The position numbers were made by a program, and so were the translations under genes. From the NCBI GenBank assembly GCA_002633025.1, contig NMRB01001411.1, positions 71,672-135,671 of the forward strand: a stretch of DNA of 64,000 nucleotides, in the 5' to 3' direction. Positions 32,901 to 44,600 of this stretch are shown piece by piece (positions within the stretch are counted from its first letter, which is position 1; every line of letters begins with the position of its first letter). The notes under the pieces were generated by a model. The model worked only from the letters and a program-made list of their open reading frames with translations. It ran no database searches and was not told the origin of the DNA. The DNA comes from Notospermus geniculatus (taxonomy: Eukaryota; Nemertea; Pilidiophora; Heteronemertea; Lineidae).

Positions 32901-35900
32901 CGAGACGAAATCTTTTGGGACAGTGCCAACGGCAAAGTTGTCAGGCAATTCACATCACAGCATCATGCGTGAATTTTCAGACAGATGGCGCTCAATCGGC
33001 CTCATGATGTTCCGGTACCGTCGATCTAGGCCTACTTCTTGAAGAAATCCTCCAGCGTATGCTGCACCAGGCACTGTCTCCGGAATGAATTAAGCGTTTG
33101 TTGTACAGCCAAAGTTGCATCAAGATGTTCGGATACGTTGGGAAGGTTCGGATGCTGTTCTAGAAACGAAGTCTTTAATTGTTGCTGCGGTACCTCATGA
33201 TTAGCGCCATAGACTATGAGCGTCGTCAACAAAACAAAGATATCGCAAATTGCAATGCAATCAGCTGATCAGCATCGGCCATGTCGGCAGGTCACGTGTC
33301 AACAGGTCAACAATGTCTGGTGTAGTTTGTTAGGCCTACGGCAGACTGTGACAAAGGATGAACAGCACATTAATTAATCAGGTGTCAGCAGTTCCTGACC
33401 ATCAATCGTAATTAGACCTACTTGTATCAACAAGCTGGCTAATTTTCTCGGGGCCGTTCGCGATTACCGGCAATTCACACAATAGTTTGGCAGGTCGACC
33501 CACGCCGACGGATGGCGAGGCTTGTTGGGTTCGGCTGGTCGGTTGAAAAGGCCTAGCTTAGTCCGGATTATACGGACAATTTTAAAGGGAATTTGCACTT
33601 TTGTGCCGCAATAACACTGTCCGGATCCGGATAGCGGGGTTTCCGGATAAGAGGGGGAAAATGCATGGCGGAAATTTGTCCCCAACGTACCGATGTTCGG
33701 ATGGCGAGGTTTCCGGATTAACGCAGTTCGGATTAACAAAGTCTGACTGTAGTTTAGTTGCATAATGAAATGGACTGAATAAACTTTTTTCCATGGTTTG
33801 CATTCCCCTCTCAGACCATCAATTTGCAGAATTTGACCACTTCTGGCCAAGATACACAAACAAATGACAAAAAATGGGTATCGGTATGTTTGAAATCCAA
33901 ATGACAACAAATTGGGTATCGGTATGTTTGAAATCCAAATGACAAAAAAAATTTCGGTAGGGCCTACTCGGTAGGTGGCAGGCCTATGTTTGAAATCCAC
34001 CTGCAAAATTGTAAACTTGGTTATGGTATTCAAGGGCCTATGAACCTGAAGCACAAAATTGTTTACCTCACGACAATGGGTGAGAGAAGTGTTATGGGGT
34101 TAGCACCCCCACAACCCGCACACTCCATTCCCTCTGCCCCTGGCTTCTACAGAAATTCTAACCCTAGAGTTCCTGTATTTCAGCTCGGTGTACCCCTCCC
34201 AAAGATGGTAAAGTTTCACCCACTGTCAGTGTTGACTTTAAGGTGAATGCTCATGATGTGGTTCTGGCAACAGTGCCTGGTGAGTTTCTGTGTTTTTTTT
34301 ATTGGAAAATACATGTATGTTGAGATTGGCCGTTGCTGTGGTTCAATAACAGGAGATGGTTCACTTGAAAATTCCACCTGGAACCTGGCTTTGGAAATCT
34401 GCTTAGTTCCTTGTACAGAGGTCTGGGGGTTGCTGCTTCTCCTCGCATCACAATGCTGGTCTGTCTTCAGATATTCCAAATGTATTCAAAGCAGCCAAAT
34501 TACATATATATTGGTCTATCACAGCAAAGTGATGTTGGCCAGTGACCATCCGTGTTGAGCCCAGCAACGTATGCCAACCTTGACGAGGTAGTCATGTGTT
34601 GATTTTTTTGTATAATAAAACGCGAAATCATTTCAGAATTCTCCCCACAAATTGAAGATATAAAGTTATCTTCGATCCCTGGTAAGTTATGATGGAGGAA
34701 TAGTGAGGCAATCAAATGTCGGTTGCAAGTATGAAGTGAAATATTCTTTATTTCTGTTTCTGAATCAGCCTCATTTACTGTGGAGTGTGAATAGGGATTG
34801 TATTCCTTTATTGTGAGATTTTGGGTGGTTTAATGTCCCCAGAGATGAGAGCAACATCGCTCATTTTCTGGGGGACTTATGCTGAAAGGGTAAATGTCGT
34901 CCTGGGTATACACAAAGATTACCCAGGATCTCAATCTTCACTAAAACAATACCCTGGGTGTACTTTCGGTAGCTGAACATCACCCATCATCGTAGTATGA
35001 CACCTGGATTCGAGGTTGTCTCGCCCGTGGTCACGTGACAGCCTGAAGAATGTCATGAAACGCTACACCTCAACAAGTACCGCGGTGCGAGACCGCGAGA
35101 TACCACGGGATGTCTAAATAGGACTCGTTCCTAGACACCAATTGCGGATGCTGGGTGATGTTCGGCTACCGAAACTAGACCCAGGGTATTGTTTTAGTGA
35201 AGACTGAGATCCTGGGTAATCTTTGTATATACCCAGGACGACATTTACCCTTTCAGCGGGACTTATCTTTGTCCAAATATGTATCAACAGTTTTTAATAC
35301 ACAATAAGGACTAAATGTGAAACATGCATTCACAAAATAGGTGCGGATCCAGGGGGCACACCCGGCCCGTGGCCCCCTATTTTTCGGTGACCAACGTTAG
35401 AAAAATTGCCCTTTTTCAAAGTGCCACAGAATTGCCTTGTTGTAATTTGACCCTCAGATGCTGGAAAATTACACCAACGGCCTTCTAGATTTCAAAATTT
35501 TCTGGGGAGACAATGGCTTCTTACCTTCAGTGCCCCCCTTTACCAAAATCCTGGATCCGCCCCTGCAAAACGAACTCTGTAATGATGGGACGGTGATGCA
35601 TCTTCATTTGTTATTACAGGTGAGGAGGATTTTGATCCGAGAAGGAGACAGTTCAGCGAGGAAGAGCTCAAACCACAACCGTTGATAAAGAAGTCAAAGA
35701 AGGTACAGTGATGATCAGAAAGAGGGGCCGAAGTCTGAGACACTGGTCCTTTGGCTGATGTATTCTGCTGGGGAAAAAGTCCCATTCCAACAATTGTATG
35801 AAGTTTTTTTATATAAAGATACGGTACCGTACATGTACATGTTATGGATACCAGTAGTTCTAATTTGGCCTGAAGTAATCCTGTTCACCTGTTCTATTAA

Positions 35901-36228
35901 TCAATGCTGATCAAACAGTCAGACAGCTAACGTATACTTCTACCGGTAAACGCTAAACCAGATCCCCCTTGCACATTGTATCATCAGATCCTTTATTTTC
36001 TAGGTATTCGTCCCCGAGGACAGGAAGGATGACCGATACTGGAACAGAAGGCGCAAGAATAACGTTGCGGCCAAGCGATCACGCGATGCTCGTCGTATCA
36101 AAGAGAATCAGATTGCAATGCGAGCATCGTTTCTTGAGAAGGAGAACACCGTTCTGAAGGCTGAATTCGAGAAAATCAAGGCTGAAAATAAATCATTGAA
36201 GGCACGCCTGGCAAAGTATGAGAGATAA
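29948..36228 (+). CDS. HLF: PAR-family bZIP transcription factor (HLF/TEF/DBP group)
   Basis: Complete five-exon gene: 29948-30044, 31319-31726, 34184-34279, 35620-35702, 36004-36228 (302 residues; vertebrate HLF is about 295). It opens with [13 protein letters not shown], matching the N-terminal LRSLLENP block. Exon 2 has the conserved EDKEKK and a [14 protein letters not shown] activation segment like the family's LEYMDLEEFLSENG. Exons 3-4 give the proline/acidic-rich PAR region ([32 protein letters not shown]). Exon 5 is the DNA-binding end: [20 protein letters not shown] has the basic-region NxxAAxRSR, followed by heptads L, L, I, L in FLEKENTVL...I...L. The family binds RTTAYGTAAY as dimers and drives circadian and metabolic genes in vertebrates. 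The symbol is a group label; it may be co-orthologous to all three vertebrate genes. Confidence 0.95.
31804..31931. repeat. Fold-back MITE (GATTTCACAAAGGG family)
   Basis: GCCGATTTCACAAAGGGCGT and its complement at the far end; same family as 1338-1461. It starts 77 bp after the exon 2 donor of the bZIP gene. Confidence 0.85.
32607..33749 (-). mobile_element. Decayed pogo/Tigger-like DNA transposon
   Basis: Ends CAGTCAGACCCCGTTAGTCC and TTAACAAAGTCTGACTG are inverted, flanked by TA on both sides (32605-32606, 33750-33751), as for Tc1/mariner/pogo elements. The - strand frame 33232-33032 ends [12 protein letters not shown], resembling the C-terminal tail of Tigger-type transposases. The rest of a transposase is not recognisable. 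Lies in bZIP intron 2. Confidence 0.7.
34881..35258. mobile_element. Fold-back transposon with 8-bp target duplication
   Basis: Arms of more than 100 bp starting GCTGAAAGGGTAAATGTCGT, nearly perfectly complementary; flanked by GGACTTAT (34873-34880, 35259-35266). In bZIP intron 3. Confidence 0.85.
35340..35576. repeat. GCGGATCCAGG-terminal element
   Basis: GGTGCGGATCCAGGGGGCAC at the left and CCTGGATCCGCCCCTG at the right. Family member at 52641-52815. Confidence 0.7.
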
Positions 36229-36730
36229 AGTTGCTCCGGTGGTGTTTATGAGCTTCGGACTTGATGGCTTTGAACAGTGATCAGGGACATGAGATGAGGC
36301 CAGTATTGGGTGTACAATATATGTTGTGCCAAAAGCCATTGTTGCCTTGGCACTAGAGTTGATGCAGAAATGAGCAGTGCGATTGTTGTTCCATGTCTTC
36401 ATGTGTCAATCAGTCTTGATTGGCAAGTCAATCAGTCTTGATTGGCAAGTCTTGTTGAGATACTGGTTCCCTGCACAACCCTCTTCAGTCGTGGCTACCT
36501 GGGCAAAGTGTTGGCCAGTTTTGGTGAATATGTTCCATTTTGGAGTCAAAGTATCTGTGGCGACTACTTAAGATCTGCCAGTACTGGAATGGTCGAGCAA
36601 GAGAGTGGTTACTGTATCCACCCGTTTGAATGCATCTGTTAGTGTTACTTTTCAGAATTGATCACTAATTTTCAGAAGGTGGTGAGAATGAGATGTAATC
36701 AGATCAGATCACCCTCTGTGAGTGGGTTAA

Positions 36731-36993
36731 AGCCCCACAGTATTGAATTTTACTGGATTTTCAAAGTGTTGGGAGAATGCTGGTCGAGGTCTCATAGCAT
36801 CGTGAAGGTCCCCAAAATGCCTGCCTGATGCGTATTTCCGAGAATCAAGGCCTAGTTTTCAGCACACAATGAAAAAATCTGCAGGGAGGGCTCTAATGTA
36901 TTCAGATGGAGCGCAGTACATTTTACACGTCGTGCACTGACGTCAAGAATCGCGGCGATGATTTGCGTTTTTCAGATTCAATACAGTGGGGCT
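36731..36993. mobile_element. TTAA-flanked MITE (AGCCCCAC family)
   Basis: AGCCCCACAGTATTGAAT ... CAATACAGTGGGGCT between TTAA at 36727-36730 and 36994-36997; inverted relative to 19898-20160. Confidence 0.85.
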
Positions 36994-37429
36994 TTAAAGT
37001 TACGGGTACTTAGAAAACTTCGGAGCGGTGAAATAGGCATAAAATAGATAAAATGAACAGTGCTCCTACTTTCGGGCCAGTGTGTTGAAATCATTGTTGA
37101 AACTTTGATGTTCAATTGCACCTTTTTGTCATGACGACCTTCTCGAGGCATGTACACATATGGCATTTGTTGACGTTAGTGGATGTGGCGTAGAATCTAT
37201 GATGTGTGATTGTTGTCTGTTGACATCATATATCACACCACTCCTATGTGGGTTATGAAATATTGTTCATTAAAGATAATGTATCAGCGGTATTTTCGCG
37301 GGCCACAAAATTCATTGTTTATTTACATTTTGTTTGTGTCCAGTCTTTCTTTGTCTTGTGACTAATTTGTTTAAAATATTGAATTGAGAACCGAGCGCCA
37401 AATTCGGCATTATTGGTTCTATAGACAAT

Positions 37430-37600
37430 ATTGGGCGATTTTAATGTAATGCAGGAGGAAACTGAAGTGCCCGAAGAAAACCTGCGCTGTCAGAGAGAGT
37501 CGGCCTCTCTATCACATGAGACACGGACCCGACCGGGAATCGAACCCGCGACCTCAGCGGTGACATGCGCCGATGTTTCCATTGCGCCACTCTGACAGCC
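37430..37600 (-). mobile_element. tRNA-derived SINE, reverse orientation
   Basis: GGGAATCGAACCC and CATTGCGCCAC are the complements of the B and A boxes of the 17314 SINE; body also shared. Upstream sequence AGCGCCAAATTCGGC is shared with the copy near 46912. Confidence 0.75.
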
Positions 37601-39023
37601 CAGTAATTTGTTGGTGGCGTGCACCTCCAGAAATTGTATTCAATATTCAATTTGGTGAGTTAGCATGTGCCAAAAGTCCAAAATAACACAATGTAAACAT
37701 CAATGTTTTCAAACATTGAATGTAAACAATGGAGTCGTGATACATTATCTTTAACACATCTTTGGTGGTATGTTGATACTATTTTCCTATTCAGTAGTTG
37801 AAGGACATGACATGAATGCTAAATGACAAAGCTACATGTATGACGTGATTCATAAAAGTTGGCTCTTCTCTACACTTGAGTGACTTTCAAAATTCATTCT
37901 GAGCAGTTTTAAGTGAGGCAATCACTTCTTGATGTGTTGTGTAAAATGTAGAGTGTATATTAACTGACTGTTAATTGCTGCCTGCAGCATGAGAGTTTAT
38001 GGTGAAGGTTGATTTGTGAATATTGTATAAACTTGTAAATTTAGTTGAATGGAAGATGGATACCGTAAGAATATGATGTGGATCACAGACACAAAGGATT
38101 TATGAAAGTACATATTAAAATGCAGCTACCTGTATGTTTATTGGGGTTATGCAGATCAACAGAAATATAAAGATGTTGGTCTTCACTGAATATGTATATT
38201 CATCGTATCCATGACGTAGGCCCTGGCCTACATGATGTTGTGACGTTGCGCGTTTTGCCCACCAGCTTTCTTCAGCAAAGCAATGAATTTTGCCCACCAC
38301 CTTTGCGTCATTACGGCGACGTCAGCAATGGTGGCTTGGGACACTGTCGGAGTTATGTCGTGGTCCGAACGATGAATAGGATAAGAAATGCAATTAAGGG
38401 ACTACACGTGTTTTAAAGTTTGTCAGGTTTGGCTTTGGAAGTAAAGTGGAACCTTGCCACAAAAACCACAAACTGGCCACTTACCTGTGCAATTCGATTA
38501 ACGGTTGGCCGACTTCTAATAGGACCTTGTTCAGGTCTACACTCTATTCAAGATAATCATGCAATCATGCACATGTAATTGGCCAATTTGTGACTTGTGG
38601 TTAGGTTCCATTGCAAGGTAAAATGAGTGCAAAAATGACTGGACATTCTGAAAAGCACTTTAATTGCAGCGTTCACTCAGGTAGTTTTGTAATAGGCATA
38701 AGATGTTGGCCAAGCCTACACTAGGCCTATTTGTTTTGTCTCGTTAATTCTTGATGTTGTACAGATGAATGGGATTCCACATCCTCCCCAGGCAGGGATT
38801 TTAGCCTCGGTTCTCTTCATCCGCTCACACCTTGTGTGCGAGTGGATGAAGAGGAGCGAGACGAAAGTCCTCCTATAGGAGGATGACGATCGAAGTACAA
38901 TTCTTGCCAAGAATCCTGAAGATAGGTGGCGCCAGTGTTCTTTCTGGTGTGCACTTGTTCCTACCTCAGCACGTGCATAATTCTTATTTACACTATCTGT
39001 GATCTATCGATACTGCTATAGTT

Positions 39024-39156
39024 TGGCGCCCCTTCACGTGACAGTTTTCTATCGAAAGTTTGCTGTCAGATAGTCAATTATTGCTCTCAGACAGCAATAA
39101 TTGCTTTCATACAGCAAACTTTTGACAGAAAACTGTCACGTGGAGCGGCGCCTTTA
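39024..39156. repeat. Fold-back element
   Basis: GGCGCCCCTTCACGTGACAG pairs with CTGTCACGTGGAGCGGCGCC; arms about 50 bp. Confidence 0.85.
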
Positions 39157-39231
39157 GTGTACATTCACTGTATATTGTAAAAGTAGATTTATAGGAGAAA
39201 ATGTCTATAATGACGACACTGACTTTTAGTG

Positions 39232-39237
39232 AATAAA
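39232..39237 (+). terminator. Candidate polyadenylation signal for the PAR bZIP gene
   Basis: AATAAA about 3.0 kb after the stop. Nearer ATTAAA variants exist (about 37270 and 38120), so the 3' UTR end is uncertain. Confidence 0.3.
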
Positions 39238-39929
39238 TTTCTGTAAGGCAAGTCAGTCTTGAGATTTTTAATGAGCACCTTGTGGTGTGTCTGATACCAG
39301 CTGTGGAGGATGTTAATTAAGGCACAAGTTGAACTTTGGAATAACCTCCTTCATTTTCAGAGATATGGCAAGGTGATATTTTCTGTCACTTGTTGACAAA
39401 CGTGACATTTCTCTGAAGAACTTGCAGCAGAATTGATAGGAGACACCAGTGGCAGGCTCACTGTTCAGGTTTCAACTCGTGATTGGCAGAAATACAAACC
39501 AAGCAAAGAAATGGGTAAAAAATACGGTATAACTTAACAAATTCCTTATGTTTAAAATGAGAACAGATTTAATTTATTTGCACAGGAAAAACCCTCAGTG
39601 AGGTCAGATGACATAACTCTAAGAAACTGCTATCTACCAGTAGAAGGTGCCAGCACTTACGTCTCTGACTAATGGATCATGTAAGAAATACCAGTGAACT
39701 GTTACTGCCGTTGCCCAGGTTACTAACAAATATTGTGCTCTGTCATGTCATTTAGTTGTCACATTTGCACCTTCTCAGGATGGGTTAAGGCCAAGAAAAA
39801 GTGTGATAAAGTTTACATGGCATGTACATGCTAAATAATGGATTGTGTAGGCAATATGATAATGTTGCCCACCCTAGTTTACACAGGTTACAACATAACA
39901 CACAGTTATATCACTAGTAATACAGGATA

Positions 39930-40148
39930 TTCCTCTAAAAGAGTGCAGCACCTGACGGGACAGCGTCCAAGACGTCCCGCACGTCATTCATGATGTTTTG
40001 AGGCGAGACGAAAAAAAATCAGATTGTTTCACACGACGTCATGATCGCTGAAACAACCGGATTTTTTTTCGAGTCACGTCATGCGTTCAGAAATGACGTG
40101 TGGGACGTCATGACGCTGTCCCGTCAGGTGCTGCGCTCTTTTGGAGTG
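39930..40148. repeat. Fold-back element
   Basis: GCAGCACCTGACGGGACAGC pairs with GCTGTCCCGTCAGGTGCTGC exactly; arms about 80 bp with CGTC-rich interior. Confidence 0.9.
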
Positions 40149-41197
40149 ATAGAGTCTATTGTCACAAGGGCACCTGCTCAAAAAGGATCAATGCTAAGAT
40201 AGGAATTTGGTGGTGTATCATTCACTCCACGCTGTCTATGGAACATTTTTATCTACACAAAAAGAACAATCATTCCGTCATCTCGCAAAATACAGAGTGT
40301 AAATGTCTTTTTCAGTCTATGGAGTGTATCTTTTCATACATCATTAGCAAAGTCGGCTGGATTCTTCCTATTGAGCCTTGTGTGTTCCTTCTCTCCCCAG
40401 TCATATATAAGATATGCAATGATGAAAGCTGGAATGAGAGAAAAGAGAAGCATTACGATCAGAAAACATGACAACGACATATTCGAATATTCACTTTGCA
40501 AGCGATCTGCAGTAATTTATGAAAAGGACAAAACCTACAATTTATTAGTCACAAACGACACAAACTGAAAGAAACAAGGGCCCTAAAAGGGTTGTCACTT
40601 ACGGGGTGCAACTCTGAACATCTGGCTCCTTATTCTCCTGAGTGTGTTTGGTATACCATGGCTGATTGTGCCAGCGAATGCACGCAGTTCAAATGGGGAC
40701 AGGGAATAGTGAATTATACCCCGCACAGTGGTGAGGTTGCCAAATTTCTTCCCCATGATTTTGCACTTGCAGAGTAAACTGCACCTGAAAAAGAAAAGAT
40801 AAAATTTTACACAATTTAACCAAATATCAATCACTTACAATAGGCCTACTACAGTCCTTGACCTTGCCCACCACATCCGGAAACTGGTTGTTTCTGTTTC
40901 AACCACAGGTTATTGTGGTTCGATACTATACTAGGGGACCACATGTCCTTACACACTTCACTGAAAATGTAGATGGAATACATTCTCCTCAGTGATGTGT
41001 CTCTTTTACCCCAATAAGTGGACTGATGGCTAAAAAAGTGGTCAAAAATCCATAAGAGAGGTACTAACTGTTTTTGAAAGGTCGGTAACGGCAAATATGG
41101 TCACTTATGACTCTGAAATCTTAACATTTATTTAGAAATTTACCTCAGTTACGACGAAATCTTTCAAGGTCACAGACTACAGAGCGGGTGTCTCATT

Positions 41198-41629
41198 CTC
41201 ACAGTGGATCCGCTTTCAGTAAGTTTGGTTTGACCAAGCACTATTTAATTATTTCAGGAGCTATGTATTTATTTTCATTGATTTGGGGGAAAATTATACA
41301 AAATTGGTCCTCCAATGCACGTTTTTTGCTATTTTTTTGTATTTGAATCGGCGGCTGTGCACGCTCAAAATGGTGGACGACGCAAACTCCGTCTTTCATG
41401 TCTTTGATGACCTTCCTTCAAATTTCCTCTCTTCATTGATGTAAACGTCGATTTTTTCATACGATGAGAAGCCGCAGTAACTCAGGCGTACGCCTAGATT
41501 ACTTTCAAAGGCTGGTTAACAAGACAATACTAAAACACCAGGTATGAAACGAGGCGATTTCACATGACACCCCGGTGTAACACAGTACATGAGTAAAGAG
41601 TATCCCCTTGTAAAAAGTGTCTGCTACTG
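41198..41629 (+). other. PHKA: PHKA promoter/first-exon segment, copy 1
   Basis: Contains ATG at 41464 and the exon [20 protein letters not shown] plus TILKHQ, ending CAG|GTATGA at 41541. The same 430-bp block, from CTCACAGTGGATCC to GTGTCTGCTACTG, recurs at 42234-42656 with few substitutions and small indels. Both start exons encode the same 26 residues. Confidence 0.85.
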
Positions 41630-44600
41630 GACGACCTGCCATCCACTCTTTGCTATATTATGTAAATTGCCTAGCAACTATAACAACAGGCCTATGCTCT
41701 GATTGGCTGAAACAAGGAGGGCTGTCCGATACGAGGTTTTAGGATCCGATACGATGATTGAGTGTCCGATACGATGTGACATCCTATGATCACATGATGC
41801 AATGTGCTGCACATGATTGGCCAAGAACATTTGATTGCATAATATTGTTGAATCACGGGCAGCTGTACTTTGGTGATATAACCCCGTAAAATATATAAAA
41901 AGACAGGGCCGGTAACAAGAACTCACAAGTCAACTCGCTTCACCACTTCATGCACCTGCAGACACCCCAAAACACCGTTTTATTCCAATAAAAATGACTT
42001 CCCCTGGACCAAAAAACTGTGCTCTTTCCATTCAAGAACTAAAGAAACCTCGGGTGCCAACGATATATTGATAAATCCACCGAAAGTGGAAGAATTTCTA
42101 AAGTCCATGAGTCCATTACGCACCCGCCATGATGTTTTTAACGAAGACGAATGCCGATTAGAACAGCACTCCTCATTGGCTGAGTGCATTTTAGGTTTAT
42201 GAATCCAGCCAATGAGGAGCGCTGTTCCAATANCTCACAGTGGATCCGCTTTCAGGAAGTTTGGTTAGACCAAGCACTATTTAATTATTTCAGGAGCTAT
42301 GTATTTATTTTCATTGATTTGGGGGGAAATTATACAAAATTCGTCCTCCAATGCACGTTTTTTGCTATTTTTGTATTTGAATCGGCGGCTGTGCACGCTC
42401 AAAATGGTGGACGACGCAAACTCCGTCTTTCATGTCTTTGATGACCTTCCTTCAAATTTCCTCTCTTCATTGATCTAAACGTCGATTTTTTAATACGATG
42501 AGAAGCCGCAGTAACTCAGGCGTACGCCTAGATTACTTTCAAAGGCTGGTTAACAAGACAATACTAAAACATCAGGTATGAACCGAGGCGATTTGACATG
42601 TATGACACCCGGTGTAACAGTAAAGAATGTCCCCTTGTAAAAAGTGTCTGCTACTGTTGTTGAATATAAGATGCATGGCTATAGAAACCAGTCGCCAGAG
42701 ATTAGAATGTAACTATAGGGTCTTTTTGTTCTTGGGACAGTTTTTACTAGGCCTAGTAGGACATTCTTCTTTTCCTGTCACTGACAAAATGACATGACGA
42801 CGGCCCATCCCAGTTTGGGAAATGTTACCGGTAGAATTCGGATACGTATCCGAATTCTAACATTTCCCGAACTGATCCCAACTCAACTGGCATGCCATTT
42901 TTGGCATTCATTGGCCAGGCATATGGGTAGGCCTATAGCCTACTATAGGCATATTGAAGCACATAACTGGAAAAAATAGAACTTGAGTGCTGATTTAAAG
43001 ATCACTTCTGCACAGACGCTCAGGAGAATTGAGATGATTGATGATATGATATGGTGTAACAACTAGGTCTTGCCACATGGGGATGCATTTGATTTGCCTT
43101 TGTTAGGCCCTATTGACTTTTAAAACTTTATTCTCTGATGTGATTGCATTGATGTCTTTCCAGAATGCAGTAACAGGGCTCCTACCAGCAACACCTGACC
43201 ATCCACATGCATGGGTCAGAGACAATCTCTACTCATGCATGTGTGTCTGGGGGTTGGCACTTGCATATCGGAAGAATGCTGACTTGGATGAGGATAGGGC
43301 AAAAGCCTATGAATTGGAACAGGTATTTACAGAACATCAAAATAAACTGGCTTCAAATCAGGACACTGAATGAGAATGAGATAAACCTCAGAAAATGATT
43401 GTGGCGCAGAAATGCTGTTCAAATATGTATCTCAAGCTGAACCATGATCAGTCAAGCTGACCTTTTCTACCAATTCTCAGTTGACTTCCATAGGTTGTTA
43501 TGATGGAATTAGTGGGTCACTTTCTTCTTTGTTTACACATGGGCAAATAAATGTGTTCATTATTTTTATTCCAGAGTGTTGTCAAGTTGATGAGGGGTCT
43601 CCTGATGTGCATGACAAAACAGGTGGAAAAATTGGACAAATTCAAGCACACACAGTGTCCAAGTGATGCCCTCCACGCCAAGTACTCTGTGAAGGGAGCG
43701 TGCACAGTTGTTGGTGACAATGAATGGGGACATTTGCAGATAGATGCTACATCACTGTATCTTTTGATGCTGGGACAGATGACTGCATCAGGACTTCAGA
43801 TCATATTCACTCTTGACGAAGTTGCCTTCATTCAGAATCTGGTGTTTTATATTGAAACGGCTTATCGCATACCTGTAAGTACTATGTAGTGCAAGACGAT
43901 ATGTGAGCCGCTCTGGCAAACTTCTTGTCGCTCAGAAGTTGAGCCTCAGTGAACTAAGATGACACCAGGAGAAAATGTAAGAAAGAGATTATTTTGTCAG
44001 ATTTCATAATAGGCAGACAGTATTGAAACTGACAAACATGGTCTCAACCTGCCAAGGTAAGAGCAACAAGCGTCTGGTTTGCCAGAGCGGCTCACATATT
44101 TGTGGGACATGGTAATTGTAGACAAACTAATACATTATTAGGCTGTCTTTACAGAGAAGTATACGGTACATGTATAAGAAAATGCCAGTTAACAAGGGCT
44201 TCAAATGGATTCACGACTGTGAAGCCATTGTTAACCGACGTTTTTGTATACCGTATACTCCTATGTAAAGGAAGCCTTACAGGCAACCTTGAGGGCCGTA
44301 TTTTAGAACGTTCCTTAACATTAAGGTCCACCTTAAATCTATTGTTCTCGATGGTTTTACAATAGACTTAAGGTCGACCTTGACGTTAAGGAACGTTCTA
44401 AAATACGAACCTTAGTTTTTTCAAAAACTCTGCAAATGTGGTGTTACTCCAGTATTGAAAGACAACAGATTTGGCATCTGTCCAAACCTGATTGAGTGTT
44501 TTTATGATGATTTTACAAACTCCAAATTGTCATTTTTTCTCTCTTGATAACAGGACTATGGTATATGGGAAAGAGGCGATAAAACTAACCATGGATTGCC

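Larger units (their letters stand above)
36229..41463. other. Intergenic region between the bZIP gene and PHKA
   Basis: 5.2 kb: bZIP 3' UTR, a TTAA-flanked MITE (36731-36993), a reversed SINE (about 37430-37600), two strong fold-backs (39024-39156, 39930-40148) and the PHKA upstream region. No supported gene. Confidence 0.6.

Noticed and set aside
37500-37600. tRNA gene on the - strand
   Set aside because: Matches the head of the SINE at 17314, including its body.
41680-41930. Separate gene at the - strand frame 41678-41926
   Set aside because: No recognisable domain or start context; lies between the PHKA first-exon copies and looks like repeat sequence.
42184-42441. 85-codon open frame at PHKA copy 2
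   Set aside because: Runs through an N and the duplicated upstream region; the same region in copy 1 does not keep the frame.
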